From Petrosia ficiformis (lineage: Eukaryota; Porifera; Demospongiae; Haplosclerida; Petrosiidae): a DNA stretch of 64,000 nt. The DNA is taken from positions 219,501-283,500 of the forward strand of contig OX345648.1 of the NCBI GenBank assembly GCA_947044365.1, in the 5' to 3' direction. A model generated the notes under the pieces. It did not search any database and had not been told where the DNA came from. It worked only from the letters and a program-made list of their open reading frames with translations. The position numbers were made by a program, and so were the translations under genes. Shown here one piece after another: positions 49,101 to 60,100 of the stretch; position 1 is the stretch's first letter; each line of letters opens with the position of its first letter.

Positions 49101-49744
49101 TGGTTGTGAAAGATTATCCAAATTCCAAGAACACAATTTCCCATTAGTAGATACAGATATTAAGTTATGAGCATTTTGACTGCCTATCAGTTCTAGACAA
49201 TATATTGGATGAGTATGAGCACTACTAGATAACTGGGATCTCTGGACAGGGGTACGTCTACCACTACGAATATCCCAAATCACAACTTGTCCACTGTACG
49301 TACCACCGATAACATAATACGGATGAAATTTACTGAACGTAACTGACATTATGGGGCTCTGAAAAGAGAAGAGGGAGACTGATATTGATTAATATGTGAA
49401 TATACTTACATGACAGTTAAAGATGTAATCTGGTGTGTCTTTATCAAACTTTAAATCCCACATCAGGACGACACCATCTGGATCCATGCTAGTCGTCTCT
49501 TGTTGATAGTATGAAGCTAATAAAATACCAGGATGCTGAAGGAGAGGGAAAGGGAAAGAGGAGGAGGGAAGAATGATGATACTATCAGCCGATGAAGTAC
49601 ATAAATAGCTCAATATCTTACGTGTGGAGACCAAGCCATTGATGATATAATTCTTCCTTTAGTCCATCTTGAATCACTCAACTGTTTTTTCCTCACTACA
49701 TTAATACTAGCCAACAATAGACTAAAGAGATGAAGATAATAAAT

Positions 49745-49811
<67 letters not shown>

Positions 49812-49818
49812 CGAAAGA

Positions 49819-49863
<45 letters not shown>

Positions 49864-49921
49864 AGAGTGAGAGAGAGAGAGAGAGAGAAAGAAGAGAGAG
49901 AGAGAGAGAGAGAGAGAAAGA

Positions 49922-49971
<50 letters not shown>

Positions 49972-51370
49972 GAGAGAGAGAGAGAGAGAGAGAGAACAGT
50001 AAGATACTTATAAAATCTGAACATTTTGAGAAAGATAAAGGTGACATTATAACTCACTCTTCGCCTTCTTCTTCTTTATCTGTTGCCAAATCGAATAAAA
50101 TGTCAGTTGTATCAGCTAACACTCTCTCCATCACACGAGATGATCTCTCAATAAACATAGAAAAATCTTCAGAGATGAGAATGTCTTGCTTCTCTTCATC
50201 TGATAAATTTCTTGCTACAAGAGGAAGTGTGTCGCCACTTTCACCAACTATCTCTTCATTATCTTTGTCTTTGGGTTCAGGCTATTCAATAATACATATT
50301 TAGTGGGCATTAAATAGAAACATCTATGAACACATTTCTCTATTTAATGCCCCTAACCTTTACTGGTGATTCACTAGATGGTATTTCATTTTCATCAGAT
50401 TCATTATCAGATGGTATCTCGTTACCATGGATATCGGTCTGAGTACATTTCTCATACTGTTCTATTGTCTAAAAGAGATGTACATGTAATTTAGTTACAT
50501 GTACAGGTAGTGTCAGGTACATAACACAGATGGTGCATAGGAAGATAGTAATCCATGTACATGTATTATACATGTAGTCATGTACATACATGTACTATCT
50601 TCTATGCACCATCTATATAAAGTACATCTGTTATGTACATGTATTAATTTAAGTACATGTATGTACATGTAGTATGTACATGTCTTATCAATTATCTACA
50701 TGTACATGTATGTACATGTACATGTCTTATCAATTATCTACATGTATTAATTTAAGTACATGTATGTACATGTACATAATGCACATGTATAAATAGTATA
50801 ATACTGATTGAATAAGAAGCCATGTAATAAATATGACCTCATTTATAATTATCATCATACCTTAGGTTTTATATTGATAGGTAGTAAAGAATCTATAGAT
50901 AGTTTCATTTCACGTTTCTTTGTTATAATAGGGACTATGGGGGTTTCCATGGTGATCGGTTCAGTTGATTCTGATCTTCCTCCCCCCGTACCTATACTCA
51001 CTGAACCGGGAGTGGGGCTAACAGAAGCTGACAGAATGAAATAATAATATTAATTTACATCGCCATAGCAACAACTCACTAGGTGTTGGTGATGTTCCTT
51101 TCGGGCCTAAAATCTTATCTACTAATTCGTCTACATTTTGTCTCGCTTTAGCTAACGGATCAACTTGCAGTTTATCAAGCTCCTATTAGTAGAAAAAAGA
51201 TAGTTTTAATTAATAATGCATTAATTTATTCTATGAATATAATTATATAATCATACCTCTTTGCCTTTCAACTCCTTTTTCCTTGCTTCTTTGGCTTGTC
51301 GAAGTTCATCCAGTCTCTTCTTACGCCTTTCTATCTCAGCTTTCCTATCCTTCTGCTCTTTGTCAGCCAT
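46143..51370 (-). CDS. DYNC1I: Cytoplasmic dynein 1 intermediate chain (WD40)
   Basis: The intermediate chain links the dynein heavy chain to dynactin and the light chains. The start (51370) gives [20 protein letters not shown] then an Arg/Lys/Glu-rich single helix, matching the dynactin p150-binding N-terminus, with a Ser/Pro-rich linker after it. WD40 exons follow: [56 protein letters not shown] then [87 protein letters not shown] and [11 protein letters not shown]. It ends [20 protein letters not shown], then [18 protein letters not shown]. The stop is at 46143. The PVQRSxLS and [10 protein letters not shown] blocks identify the dynein-1 chain rather than axonemal chains. Several introns are tandem arrays. 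Confidence 0.95.
46430..47395. repeat. TATTAATAG-rich inverted-repeat array in DYNC1I intron
   Basis: About 960 bp of attctattaatagtaacat-type units in both orientations. A 90-bp duplication is seen three times (about 46495-46800). It contains a perfect palindrome at 46921-46989 and a near-perfect one centred on 47144 (see findings). Confidence 0.95.
47545..47850. repeat. Minisatellite in DYNC1I intron
   Basis: Mosaic of ggtgagtggtagggtcaatg and gatgagtgatgggattaatg modules in variable order. On the transcribed (minus) strand this is Ca/Ct-rich. Confidence 0.85.
48625..48790. repeat. About 39-bp minisatellite, 3-4 copies, DYNC1I intron
   Basis: Units containing tactccactgacaggatgtt and agtctactaaggaat. 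Confidence 0.9.
49740..49995. repeat. (GA)n polypurine tract in DYNC1I intron
   Basis: About 250 bp of gagagaaagaga with few interruptions. On the transcribed strand it is a long (CT)n polypyrimidine tract, lying between the Ser-rich linker exon and the first WD exon. Confidence 0.95.
50490..50790. repeat. TACATGTA-rich palindromic region in DYNC1I intron
   Basis: Dense tacatgta words. The pair agatggtgcataggaagatagt (50528) and actatcttctatgcaccatct (50594-50614) forms a hairpin arm of about 21 bp. A tandem of acatgtcttatcaattatct occurs at 50678 and 50721. Confidence 0.8.
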
Positions 51371-51457
51371 TTTAACTTCCTAGGAAAAATCAGGTCACGT
51401 GTTCACCACGTGACTACATGAGTCTATCCACATGGTCATCTTTTGTCTAAGTACGTA
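51371..51457. promoter_or_regulatory. 87-bp divergent DYNC1I / EIF4B promoter with twin E-boxes
   Basis: Two CACGTG E-boxes at 51396-51401 and 51407-51412 have starts 11 bp apart. With flanks they form the inverted arrangement GTCACGTG-ttcac-CACGTGAC... CACGTG is bound by MYC/MAX, USF and MITF/TFE factors, and GTCACGTGAC is the CLEAR element. The E-boxes are 25-40 bp from the dynein start codon. Confidence 0.6.
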
Positions 51458-54403
51458 ATGGCGGAGAGTGGTTAGTAAATACTTAAAATCCTATCAACTA
51501 TTTTATAATCACTACATACATATCTTTCCTGATTCAGCAGTGAAATAATCTGTTTGTGATATTTTTTTACGTAGGTAAGAAGAAGAAGCTTAAATCAAAA
51601 ACTAAAACTGTATCATTAAATGAGTTTCTGTCCGAGGGTCCAAATACATCTCCACAAACTCTTCCTCCTCTACGAACTACAAGCTGGGCAGATGAAACTG
51701 ATGACTTGCAGGAAGATGGTAAGTTTATTTCATTAAATAGTTATAATTTCACAATTACTGAGATATGTGTTAATTGAAATCTTAACTATAAGTTGATAGA
51801 AAAGCATTCGGAAAATCATCATTCTTTGTTAGTTACAGGAAGACAGTGTTCTACCATTAGAAACTGGACAACATACACTATATACATGTACATACATGCA
51901 TACATACATATATGTACATACATACATGTACATACATACATACATGTACATACATACATACATACATACATATATGTACATACATATATGTACATACATA
52001 CGTACATACACACATACATATATGTACATACATACATACATACATATATGTACATATAATTATGCATACGTACATAGAAACTACATACATGCATACATAC
52101 ACATGTACATACATACATACATACTGTTAAATACATATATGTATATAATATGTATATATGTACAGTCATACATACACACACACACACATGCATACACACA
52201 ATACATGCCTTGATACATGTAATACCTTTGTTTATAGAAATATCCACTCATTGGCCTGATGAACAAAAACCTAAACCTCGTGTAGATATCAGTACTCTAC
52301 CTTCAGCTCCACGTTCCTCAACAGCCCCAAACATAGATGTATCTCGATTACCAAAGAGTCCTCCATTTACAGTATTTATTGGAAACTTATCATACGAAGC
52401 CACAGAAGATGATGTTAGACGATTCTTTGAAAGGAATCAGTTGCAGGTGAGGAAATGATAATATTAAGACATTTATTAATCTCAAAAGTGTACATGTAAC
52501 TTATATACATGTACCTTCTCATCTCCTCTCTCCCTCACTCCCTCTCTCCATATCCCATAGACTGCCTCGGTTCGTCTTGTTAAGGATAAAGATGGAAGGT
52601 TAAAAGGATTTGGATATGCTGAGTTTGATTCTGTAGTCGATTTAATGAATGCTCTCACTTTAAAAGGAATGGTAAGTAAAGATATAGTATTTATATGTAT
52701 ATACATAATTAAGTGTATTATCATTATATATAATATAAAATTTAGCCTATGTATAAAGTGGTTTTAGTATTGATGTTAGAAACATTTAACAAATTGTAGC
52801 TGAAAAATCCATCACTTCATAGGCGCTCAAAGGTAGGCAATTACAAATGGATGTTGCAGAGGGACGTAATGATGGAGGTAGTATGGGAAGCGATGACAGA
52901 CGAAGATACAGAACTGATGATGATGATCGTACAGCTGGAAATTGGCGGAATATGAGAGATACTTCTCCTCCTCCTCCTCCTTCTACATATTCACATGGAT
53001 ATCATAATCGATCCCCTCCACCTAGTAGAAATTATCCTGACAGAGGTGGCTACAACAGCCGACAGCGTGGTTTTAGAGACCGAAGAGACGATCATTATCA
53101 AAGTGAAAGGGACTATTATCCTGAAAGACGTCCCTCTCCACGAAGATACAATTCTTCTCCTCGTCGAGACAGCTCTCCTGGAAAAGATAATCGTTCTCCA
53201 TCTCCTCCTCCTCCTCAGAGATCGCCATCTCCTAGTTATGAAAGGGACTTACCCCCACGTAATAGATCATTATCACCTCATAAAGACCATTCCCCTGGTA
53301 GAGGTCCCTCCCCTAGACGTGACTATCTAAATCGAGGAAGTTCTGATCAAGACAGATACCAGGAACGAGACCGTCAAGATAGATACCCGGAACGAGACCG
53401 TCAAGATAGATACCCGGAACGAGACAGACCTCCTCGAGATAGAGATGTTAGATTTAATGGCGGAGATAGATATGATATGGATAGAAGACGATATGATGAT
53501 CGCCCTCCTCCATCTAGAGGAGGGAACTATCGTGATGATAGAAGAGAACGAGATTATATGAGAGATGGTAGAGGAGATCGTGGATACCGTGGAGGTAGGA
53601 GACCATTTGGAGACTTCAGTGACACAAGAGTGGAGCGTCCTCGGGATGATTTTAGAGGTCGTGGCAGAAGTCCTACAGATCGACGAGATAGGCGAAGTCC
53701 AGATCGACGTAGAGAAGAATCACCGAAAGAACGACCTAAGCTGCAACTTCAACCTCGATCTAAACCAATCGAAGACACAAATATATCTGACAAAGCTATT
53801 TCAATATTTGGTGGAGCTCGACCAGTTGATACTGCAAAGAAAGAGAGAGAGATTGAAGAAAGGCTTAAGAAAAAAGAAGCTATGATAGATGATGGTAAGA
53901 AGCGTTCGTCTTCATCGGGTATCGAGGATTCTGAATTTATAAAGAAAGAGATTGAGGTGAAGGAACAAGACGATAAACGATCCTGGAGAAATGAAGACAC
54001 CAAATCAAGAGACAGAAAGGATGATACGGATAGAAGTCGGAAAGGATCGTATAAAGATGATGAAAAACTTTTTAAGAAAGATGATAATGATATGAAAAGG
54101 GGGCGTGGCAAGAAAGGTATGCTGATTAATAGTAATTATTGTTAATTAATTGTTTATTTATAGGGGAAGGGAGACCGAGAGATGATGATAAAAAGGAAGG
54201 GAGAGGTAGAGGCCGTGGACGAGGGGCTGTACGTCCTGAAAAACCTTCATATGTAATTATGAAAAAACCAGAAGAGCAAAAACAACCAGTCAGTTTTGTG
54301 TAACCATGGTAACCAAGGTATTATTATTATTATTATTGTATTTTAGGATATTGAACAAACAAACCGCTTTGCTCCATTAATGGATGAAGAGGAGCTCGTT
54401 TAA
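51458..54403 (+). CDS. EIF4B: Translation initiation factor eIF4B
   Basis: eIF4B stimulates the helicase eIF4A during ribosome recruitment. Exon 1 (51458-51470) gives MAES; the join G|GT gives MAESGKKKKLKSKTKTVSLN then EFLSEG, matching the family start. Next come TTSWADETDDLQED and DVSRLPKSPPFTVFIGNLSY. The RRM has RNP2 FIGNLS and RNP1 KGFGYAEF (about 52370-52640). A very long exon (52822-54116) encodes an Arg/Asp/Tyr-Gly-rich DRYG-like region with DRQDRYPERD repeats. It then encodes RPKLQLQPRSKPIED and the conserved SIFGGARPVDTAKKEREIEE. The C-terminus is charged, then FAPLMDEEELV. The RS-like early part (SPRRDSSPGK) is richer in Ser-Pro-Arg than I expect for vertebrate eIF4B. AATAAA is at 54501. 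Confidence 0.95.
51890..52215. repeat. (TACA)n array in EIF4B intron
   Basis: Mixed catacatgtacata units ending in (CA)n at about 52173-52186, between the SWADETDDL exon and the RRM exon. Confidence 0.9.
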
Positions 54404-54639
54404 GATATAGGTTTAATAATTAATTTTTAAAAAATTGAAAAACAAAAGTATGTTCCACCCTGTCTTCCTTTCGAAATTACTTGTACTTTTGTATAAATAG
54501 AATAAAGAACATTATATGTGTCAATCTAATCAGCTGTGTTGTGTCTGATTATGTGAGCTTAAATTATCAATTAAAATTATCATGGACAATATTAATTACA
54601 TCTTATTGTTATAATGTCCATAAATGTATATAATGAGGA

Positions 54640-55858
54640 TCAACACAATGGACCAGTGGCTAGCTCTCTTCCACTCTCTATCACTGTATTAGTTGTACGA
54701 GGCATTGCAGAGTAGATTTGTCTGCCGGGTATTCTGGTAGAATGGTATCCTCCACTTCCACCTGGGTTTGATCGATAGGCTGTGGCTGATTTTTGTCTCA
54801 TTAATTTAATTGTTGCAGGAGCGCTTAGAGTACGTGAGTGTCGAAATAGAGGTTTTGGGTTCTCAAAAGGATCTGAGGAATGATAGTAATTATGTACAAA
54901 GTTAACAATTAATCAACTCACCTTCATAATCAAAGACAGATGGTCTCCTTCGTAGATCTGGTGTGTTTTTACGATATCCTTCCTCGCCATGGTAACCAGT
55001 TTTGGGTGGTTCGGTTGGTACAGTAATATGTCCACCATAGATACGTCTTGTATAATCTATGGGATAGGTTTTAATGAAGTAATAATTCATTAATTAGTTA
55101 GTTAATTACGAGCTCCATGTCTTTCTCTCTCTTTCATATATTTCCAGGCTTCAGTAGTCTTTGTAAATTCATCCAACACTCCACCAGCCATTGAACTTTT
55201 ATCATTGGGCTGAAGAATATACATACATACATACATACGTACAACATGCATACATACATACGTACAACATGCATACATACATACATACATGTATACATAC
55301 ATACATACATACATAACATACATATATGTATAAATACATTATACATACATACATACATACATACATACATACATACATACATACATGTATACATACATAC
55401 ATACATACATAACATACATATATGTATAAATACATTATACATACATACATACATACATACATACATACATACATACATACATGTATACATGCATACATAC
55501 ATACATACGTACATACATACATACATACCTTAGTTGGTTTAGCAATAGCTTGTGGTAGACTCTTTGTTTTAAAATAATTTTTACAATGTTTATCAGTCAG
55601 CGCATTGTATTGAGGTATTCCAATATTAATAGAAGGATTAGTTCTTCCAATCTCTTCATTTGTAACTCTACTCAATGGAACTCCATCTAGAATAAAACCT
55701 ACTTCAAGTTGCTTGAGATGGTTCCCATCTTCATAAGAGAGTCGACGAACACGTGGAAAAGGATTTCCACTTGATGGACGTGTCCTTAAGATTGCTTTCT
55801 CTTGCTTTTGTTTTGGTTGTGTTATACTTGGAAGAGATATTCCCTTATCTGTCGCCAT
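54640..55858 (-). CDS. Unrecognised conserved-looking protein gene, divergent from SMUG1
   Basis: Four exons: 55529-55858, about 55110-55209, about 54925-55060, and 54640 to about 54872. They give about 265 residues. It reads MATDKGISLPSITQPKQKQE, then VGFILDGVPLSRVTNEEIGR, IPQYNALTDKHCKNYF, then AGGVLDEFTKTTEAWKYMKE, YTRRIYGGHITVPTEPP, YRKNTPDLRRRPSVFDYE, and a basic Ser-rich tail. There is no signal peptide, membrane segment or enzyme motif. The short, Pro/Tyr-rich, basic composition recalls axonemal or sperm microtubule-inner proteins, but I cannot name a family, so this is only an impression. Intron 1 (55210-55528) is entirely a (TATG)n microsatellite. It shares a 62-bp divergent promoter with SMUG1 and converges on EIF4B (236 bp between stops). 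Confidence 0.75.
55210..55528 (-). repeat. Intron that is wholly a (GTAT)n microsatellite
   Basis: On the minus strand the exon ends ACTAAG and the intron opens GTATGTATGTATGTATG. It stays tetranucleotide, with a duplicated segment of about 115 bp, until TATATTCTTCAG at the next exon. The 5' splice site is the first repeat unit. Confidence 0.95.
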
Positions 55859-55920
55859 TGCAGGAGATTGCTGCAGAACAGGGTGGGGCTCATTAAATTA
55901 ATTAGGGCGTGGCTTTATGT
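55859..55920. promoter_or_regulatory. 62-bp divergent promoter, unknown gene / SMUG1
   Basis: Contains agGGTGGGGCtc (about 55882-55891) and agGGCGTGGCttt (about 55903-55911), GC/CACCC-type boxes of the Sp/KLF class. No TATA box. Confidence 0.45.
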
Positions 55921-57063
55921 ATGATGTCTGAAGTACCAGGTATTGAATTTCATTATGATTATTATTACTTTAATTTTTTTCTTAACAGCTTCTAAAAGAC
56001 CCAAATTTGATGATGAATTTGACTGTGACTCGTTCCTATTCCTCAAGACTGATACCAAGAATGAGGATGAAAACCCATTCCGAGACTCAAAACAGAAAAT
56101 CGAGAAAATAGATGAAAAGCGTGATGATAAGGAACAAGAATCTATTAAACATGGAAACCAGTCTGGTACCTCACAGAATGAGGCTCAGTCCAACAAACAC
56201 AAAAATATTTGTGATCAAATTCTTGCAATTGAGAACAGACAATGTGATTCACTTCTTCAAATAAATTATAGTGATAGTGGAGTATCTCATGTTTATAATC
56301 CATTAGATTATGCTTCAGAGACTCATTCCCAATTTGTGAAACGTTACGGGAATGGGACTAAGAAATTAATGTTTCTAGGTATGAATCCCGGTCCTTATGG
56401 GATGGCTCAAAATGGAGTGAGTTTTTAATTAATTATATTTCAAATAATTAATTAAAAATGTTTATCCATCAGATTCCATTTGGTGATATCACACATGTTC
56501 GTGATTGGTTACAAATTACAGGGGCAGTCCTAAAACCAACTAACGAGCATCCAAAAAAGCAAGTACTGGGTTTTCAATGTACTCGAAATGAAGTCTCAGG
56601 GACTCGATTTTGGGGTCTCGTAAAAACTCTAGCAGGAGTCCCAGATAGATTTTTCAAAAACTGTTACGTACATAATTATTGCTCGCTTTGTTTTTTATCA
56701 GCGAGTGGTAAGAATATGACTCCGCCTTCTTTAAAGAAACATCAGAGAGACCAGCTACAAGACATTTGTGATAGATCTCTTGTTGATATAGTGGAATTAT
56801 TACAAGTTAATTATATTATTGGCGTTGGAAAATATGCTGAGCAGAGGGCAAGGTACGCGCTTAAAGATTTCCATAAATGGAAGTTGGGAATTTTTTCTAT
56901 CACCCACCCTTCTCCTATAAATCCGGCAGCTAATAAAGGAAACTGGGACATTAATGTTACCAAACAGTTAAAAGAAATGGGTGTGGTCAATTTAATTAAA
57001 TCATCAGAGGAACTGGGTGTGGCCAATGTGATGTCGACATTACCCTCGAATAATAATTTATAA
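55921..57063 (+). CDS. SMUG1: SMUG1, single-strand-selective uracil-DNA glycosylase
   Basis: Base-excision repair enzyme removing uracil and 5-hydroxymethyluracil. Exons are about 55921-55936, 55989-56416 and 56473-57063. The first codons are ATG ATG, so the start could be 55921 or 55924. The N-terminus is charged and disordered (ASKRPKFDDEFDCDSF) and longer than the vertebrate one. The catalytic block is LMFLGMNPGPYGMAQNG joined to IPFGDITHVRDWL, with the water-activating Asn in GMNPG. The second active-site loop is ITHPSPINPAANKGNWD, with the His. Other conserved blocks are EVSGTRFWGLVKTL, CYVHNYCSLCFLS and VGKYAEQRARYAL. Both catalytic motifs are intact. It starts 62 bp from the unrecognised gene and ends 124 bp before the PH-RCC1-FYVE gene. 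Confidence 0.95.
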
Positions 57064-57187
57064 TTTATAATTATATATAATAGTATAGTCATTATAATTT
57101 CATAATTAAAATTCATAATTACAGTTTAAAGGGTCTTGTAATATTTCCTCCTGAGACCCATTTTGTTATTACACACCTCTTCTCAAG

Positions 57188-60100
57188 ATGGCAACAGAAG
57201 AGAATAATGTTATCACAGCTGTATGTGAGTTAATACAAGGATCAACATTACTAAAAGCTGGTAGATCAGTGAGTATATACATATAATATGTATATATATG
57301 ATATTGTATATATAGGTCATGTATGACTAACTGTATGTACATACATACAGAACAGTGTGTATATATATATATATATATAATGTAAATTTGATATGTATAT
57401 ATGTGTATAATTACAAGAATGTATATATATATATATATATTACAATTATGTGTGTGTCTATATAATTACAGGGAAGACCTCATTTTCGTCGGTTTTATTT
57501 GTCTCGTGATCTCACTAGACTGATGTGGGAATCAGCTAAAAAAATTGATGCTACTATTTTGATATCTGAAGTTACTGAAATGAAAATGGGCCAAGTGACA
57601 CCAATATTTCAAAAAAATCCTTTACCTCAGTGTGAAGTCAGTCTTATAATACACAGATGACTATATATGGGCATATAAACCAGGACTGCCCCTATTGAAT
57701 AATGAATACACAAATGACCATATATGGGCATATAAACTAGGACTGCCCCTATTAATCAACTGAATAATGAATACACAGACGACCATATATGGCATATAAA
57801 CTAGGACTGCCCCTATTGAATAATGAATACACAAATGACCATATATGGGCATATAAACTAGGACTGCCCCTATTAATCAACTGAATAATGAATACACAGA
57901 CGACCATATATGGGCATATAAACTAGGACTGCCCCTATTAATCAACTGAATAATGAATACACAGACGACCATATATGGGCATATAAACTAGGACTGCCCC
58001 TATTAATCAACTGAATAATGAATACACAGACGACCATATATGGGCATATATTCTAGGACTGTCCCTACTGATGTACTGAATAATGAAAACATAAATGACC
58101 ATATATGGGTACTTCCTATCTATCTACATATATATATATATATATATATAATATATATATTTATGTGTAACTGTTATTCTCCTGATATAGGGTGTATCTT
58201 TTTCCCTCTTGTATTCGGATAGATCACTTGATATCGTTTGTAAAGACAAGAAAGAATTTGAGACATGGACTGTAGCTTTACAAGTTAGTACTATAATTAA
58301 AGATTATTAATTTATAAAAAATGTATTGTACATGATCTTCAGCTAAATTACAGGTCTACTGTAATAACTATAACTAATATTATCCATTAATTATATATTT
58401 TTCCTGTTCTATCATCAACTTCTGTTCAAAAGGCACTGTTAAATGGTTTTAATGATCAAGAAGCGATAAACCAAATGCTTATTGAACAAGGTGGTGTAAC
58501 TGGTGAAGACAAGATTCAGGTACAACTAGGTACAATGAAGACAACAGTGTTGGTAAGGGAAAACAGTTGTGACTTGTATCTATGGGGTGCTGGCGATAGA
58601 GGACGTCTCGGTCACAAAGAAGATTCCCGAGAACTTCAACCAAGAGTAGTGGATGCTCTATTGGGCCATAATATTGTTATGTTAGCTTGTGGTGCAGCAC
58701 ATACAATGGCACTTGGAGGTGTGTGTTTGTGTCTGTGTATTACATTACTAGTTTACTAAACTACATTCATTCATCTATCTATCTATCTATATACATCTAT
58801 TTGTGTTGGTAACGCTAGGAGATGGACGTATATTTACATGGGGTGCTGGACACTACGGTCGTCTTGGACAAGGGAATCTACGAGATCGTTATTCTCCTCT
58901 ATGGGTGGACAATCCTCTTCGTGGAATACATATAACACATATTGCTTGTTATGATAGTCACTCTGCTGCAATATCAGGTTGAACATACATACATGATACA
59001 TATATATACATACATACATACATACATACATACATACATACATACATACATACATACATACATACATACATACATACATACATACATACATACATACATA
59101 CATACATACATACATACATACATACATACATACATACATACATACATACATACATACATACATACATACATACATACATACATACATACATACATACATA
59201 CATACATACATACATACATACATACATACATACATACATACATACATACATACATACATACATACATACATACATACATACATACATACATACATACATA
59301 CATACATACATACATACATACATACATACATACATACATACATACATACATACATACATACATACATACATACATACATACATACATACATACATACATA
59401 CATACATACATACATACATACATACATACATACATACATACATACATACATACATACATACATACATACATACATACATACATACATACATACATACATA
59501 CATACATACATACATACATACATACATACATACATACATACATACATACATACATACATACATACATACATACATACATACATACATACATACATACATA
59601 CATACATACATACATACATACATACATACATACATACATACATACATACATACATACATACATACATACATACATACATACATACATACATACATACATA
59701 CATACATACATACATACATACATACATACATACATACATACATACATACATACATACATACATACATACATACATACATACATACATACATACATACATA
59801 CATACATACATACATACATACATACATACATACATACATACATACATACATACATACATACATACATACATACATACATACATACATACATACATACATA
59901 CATACATACATACATACATACATACATACATACATACATACATACATACATACATACATACATACATACATACATACATACATACATACATACATACATA
60001 CATACATACATACATACATACATACATACATACATACATACATACATACATACATACATACATACATACATACATACATACATACATACATACATACATA

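Noticed and set aside
49610..50057. Minus-strand frames of 111-145 codons rich in Leu-Ser
   Set aside because: Translation of the (CT)n tract in the dynein intron; only the short terminal part after it is a real exon.
53749..54111. Minus-strand 120-codon frame and plus-strand alternative frames inside EIF4B
   Set aside because: By-products of the purine-rich EIF4B exon; the EIF4B frame has family motifs throughout.
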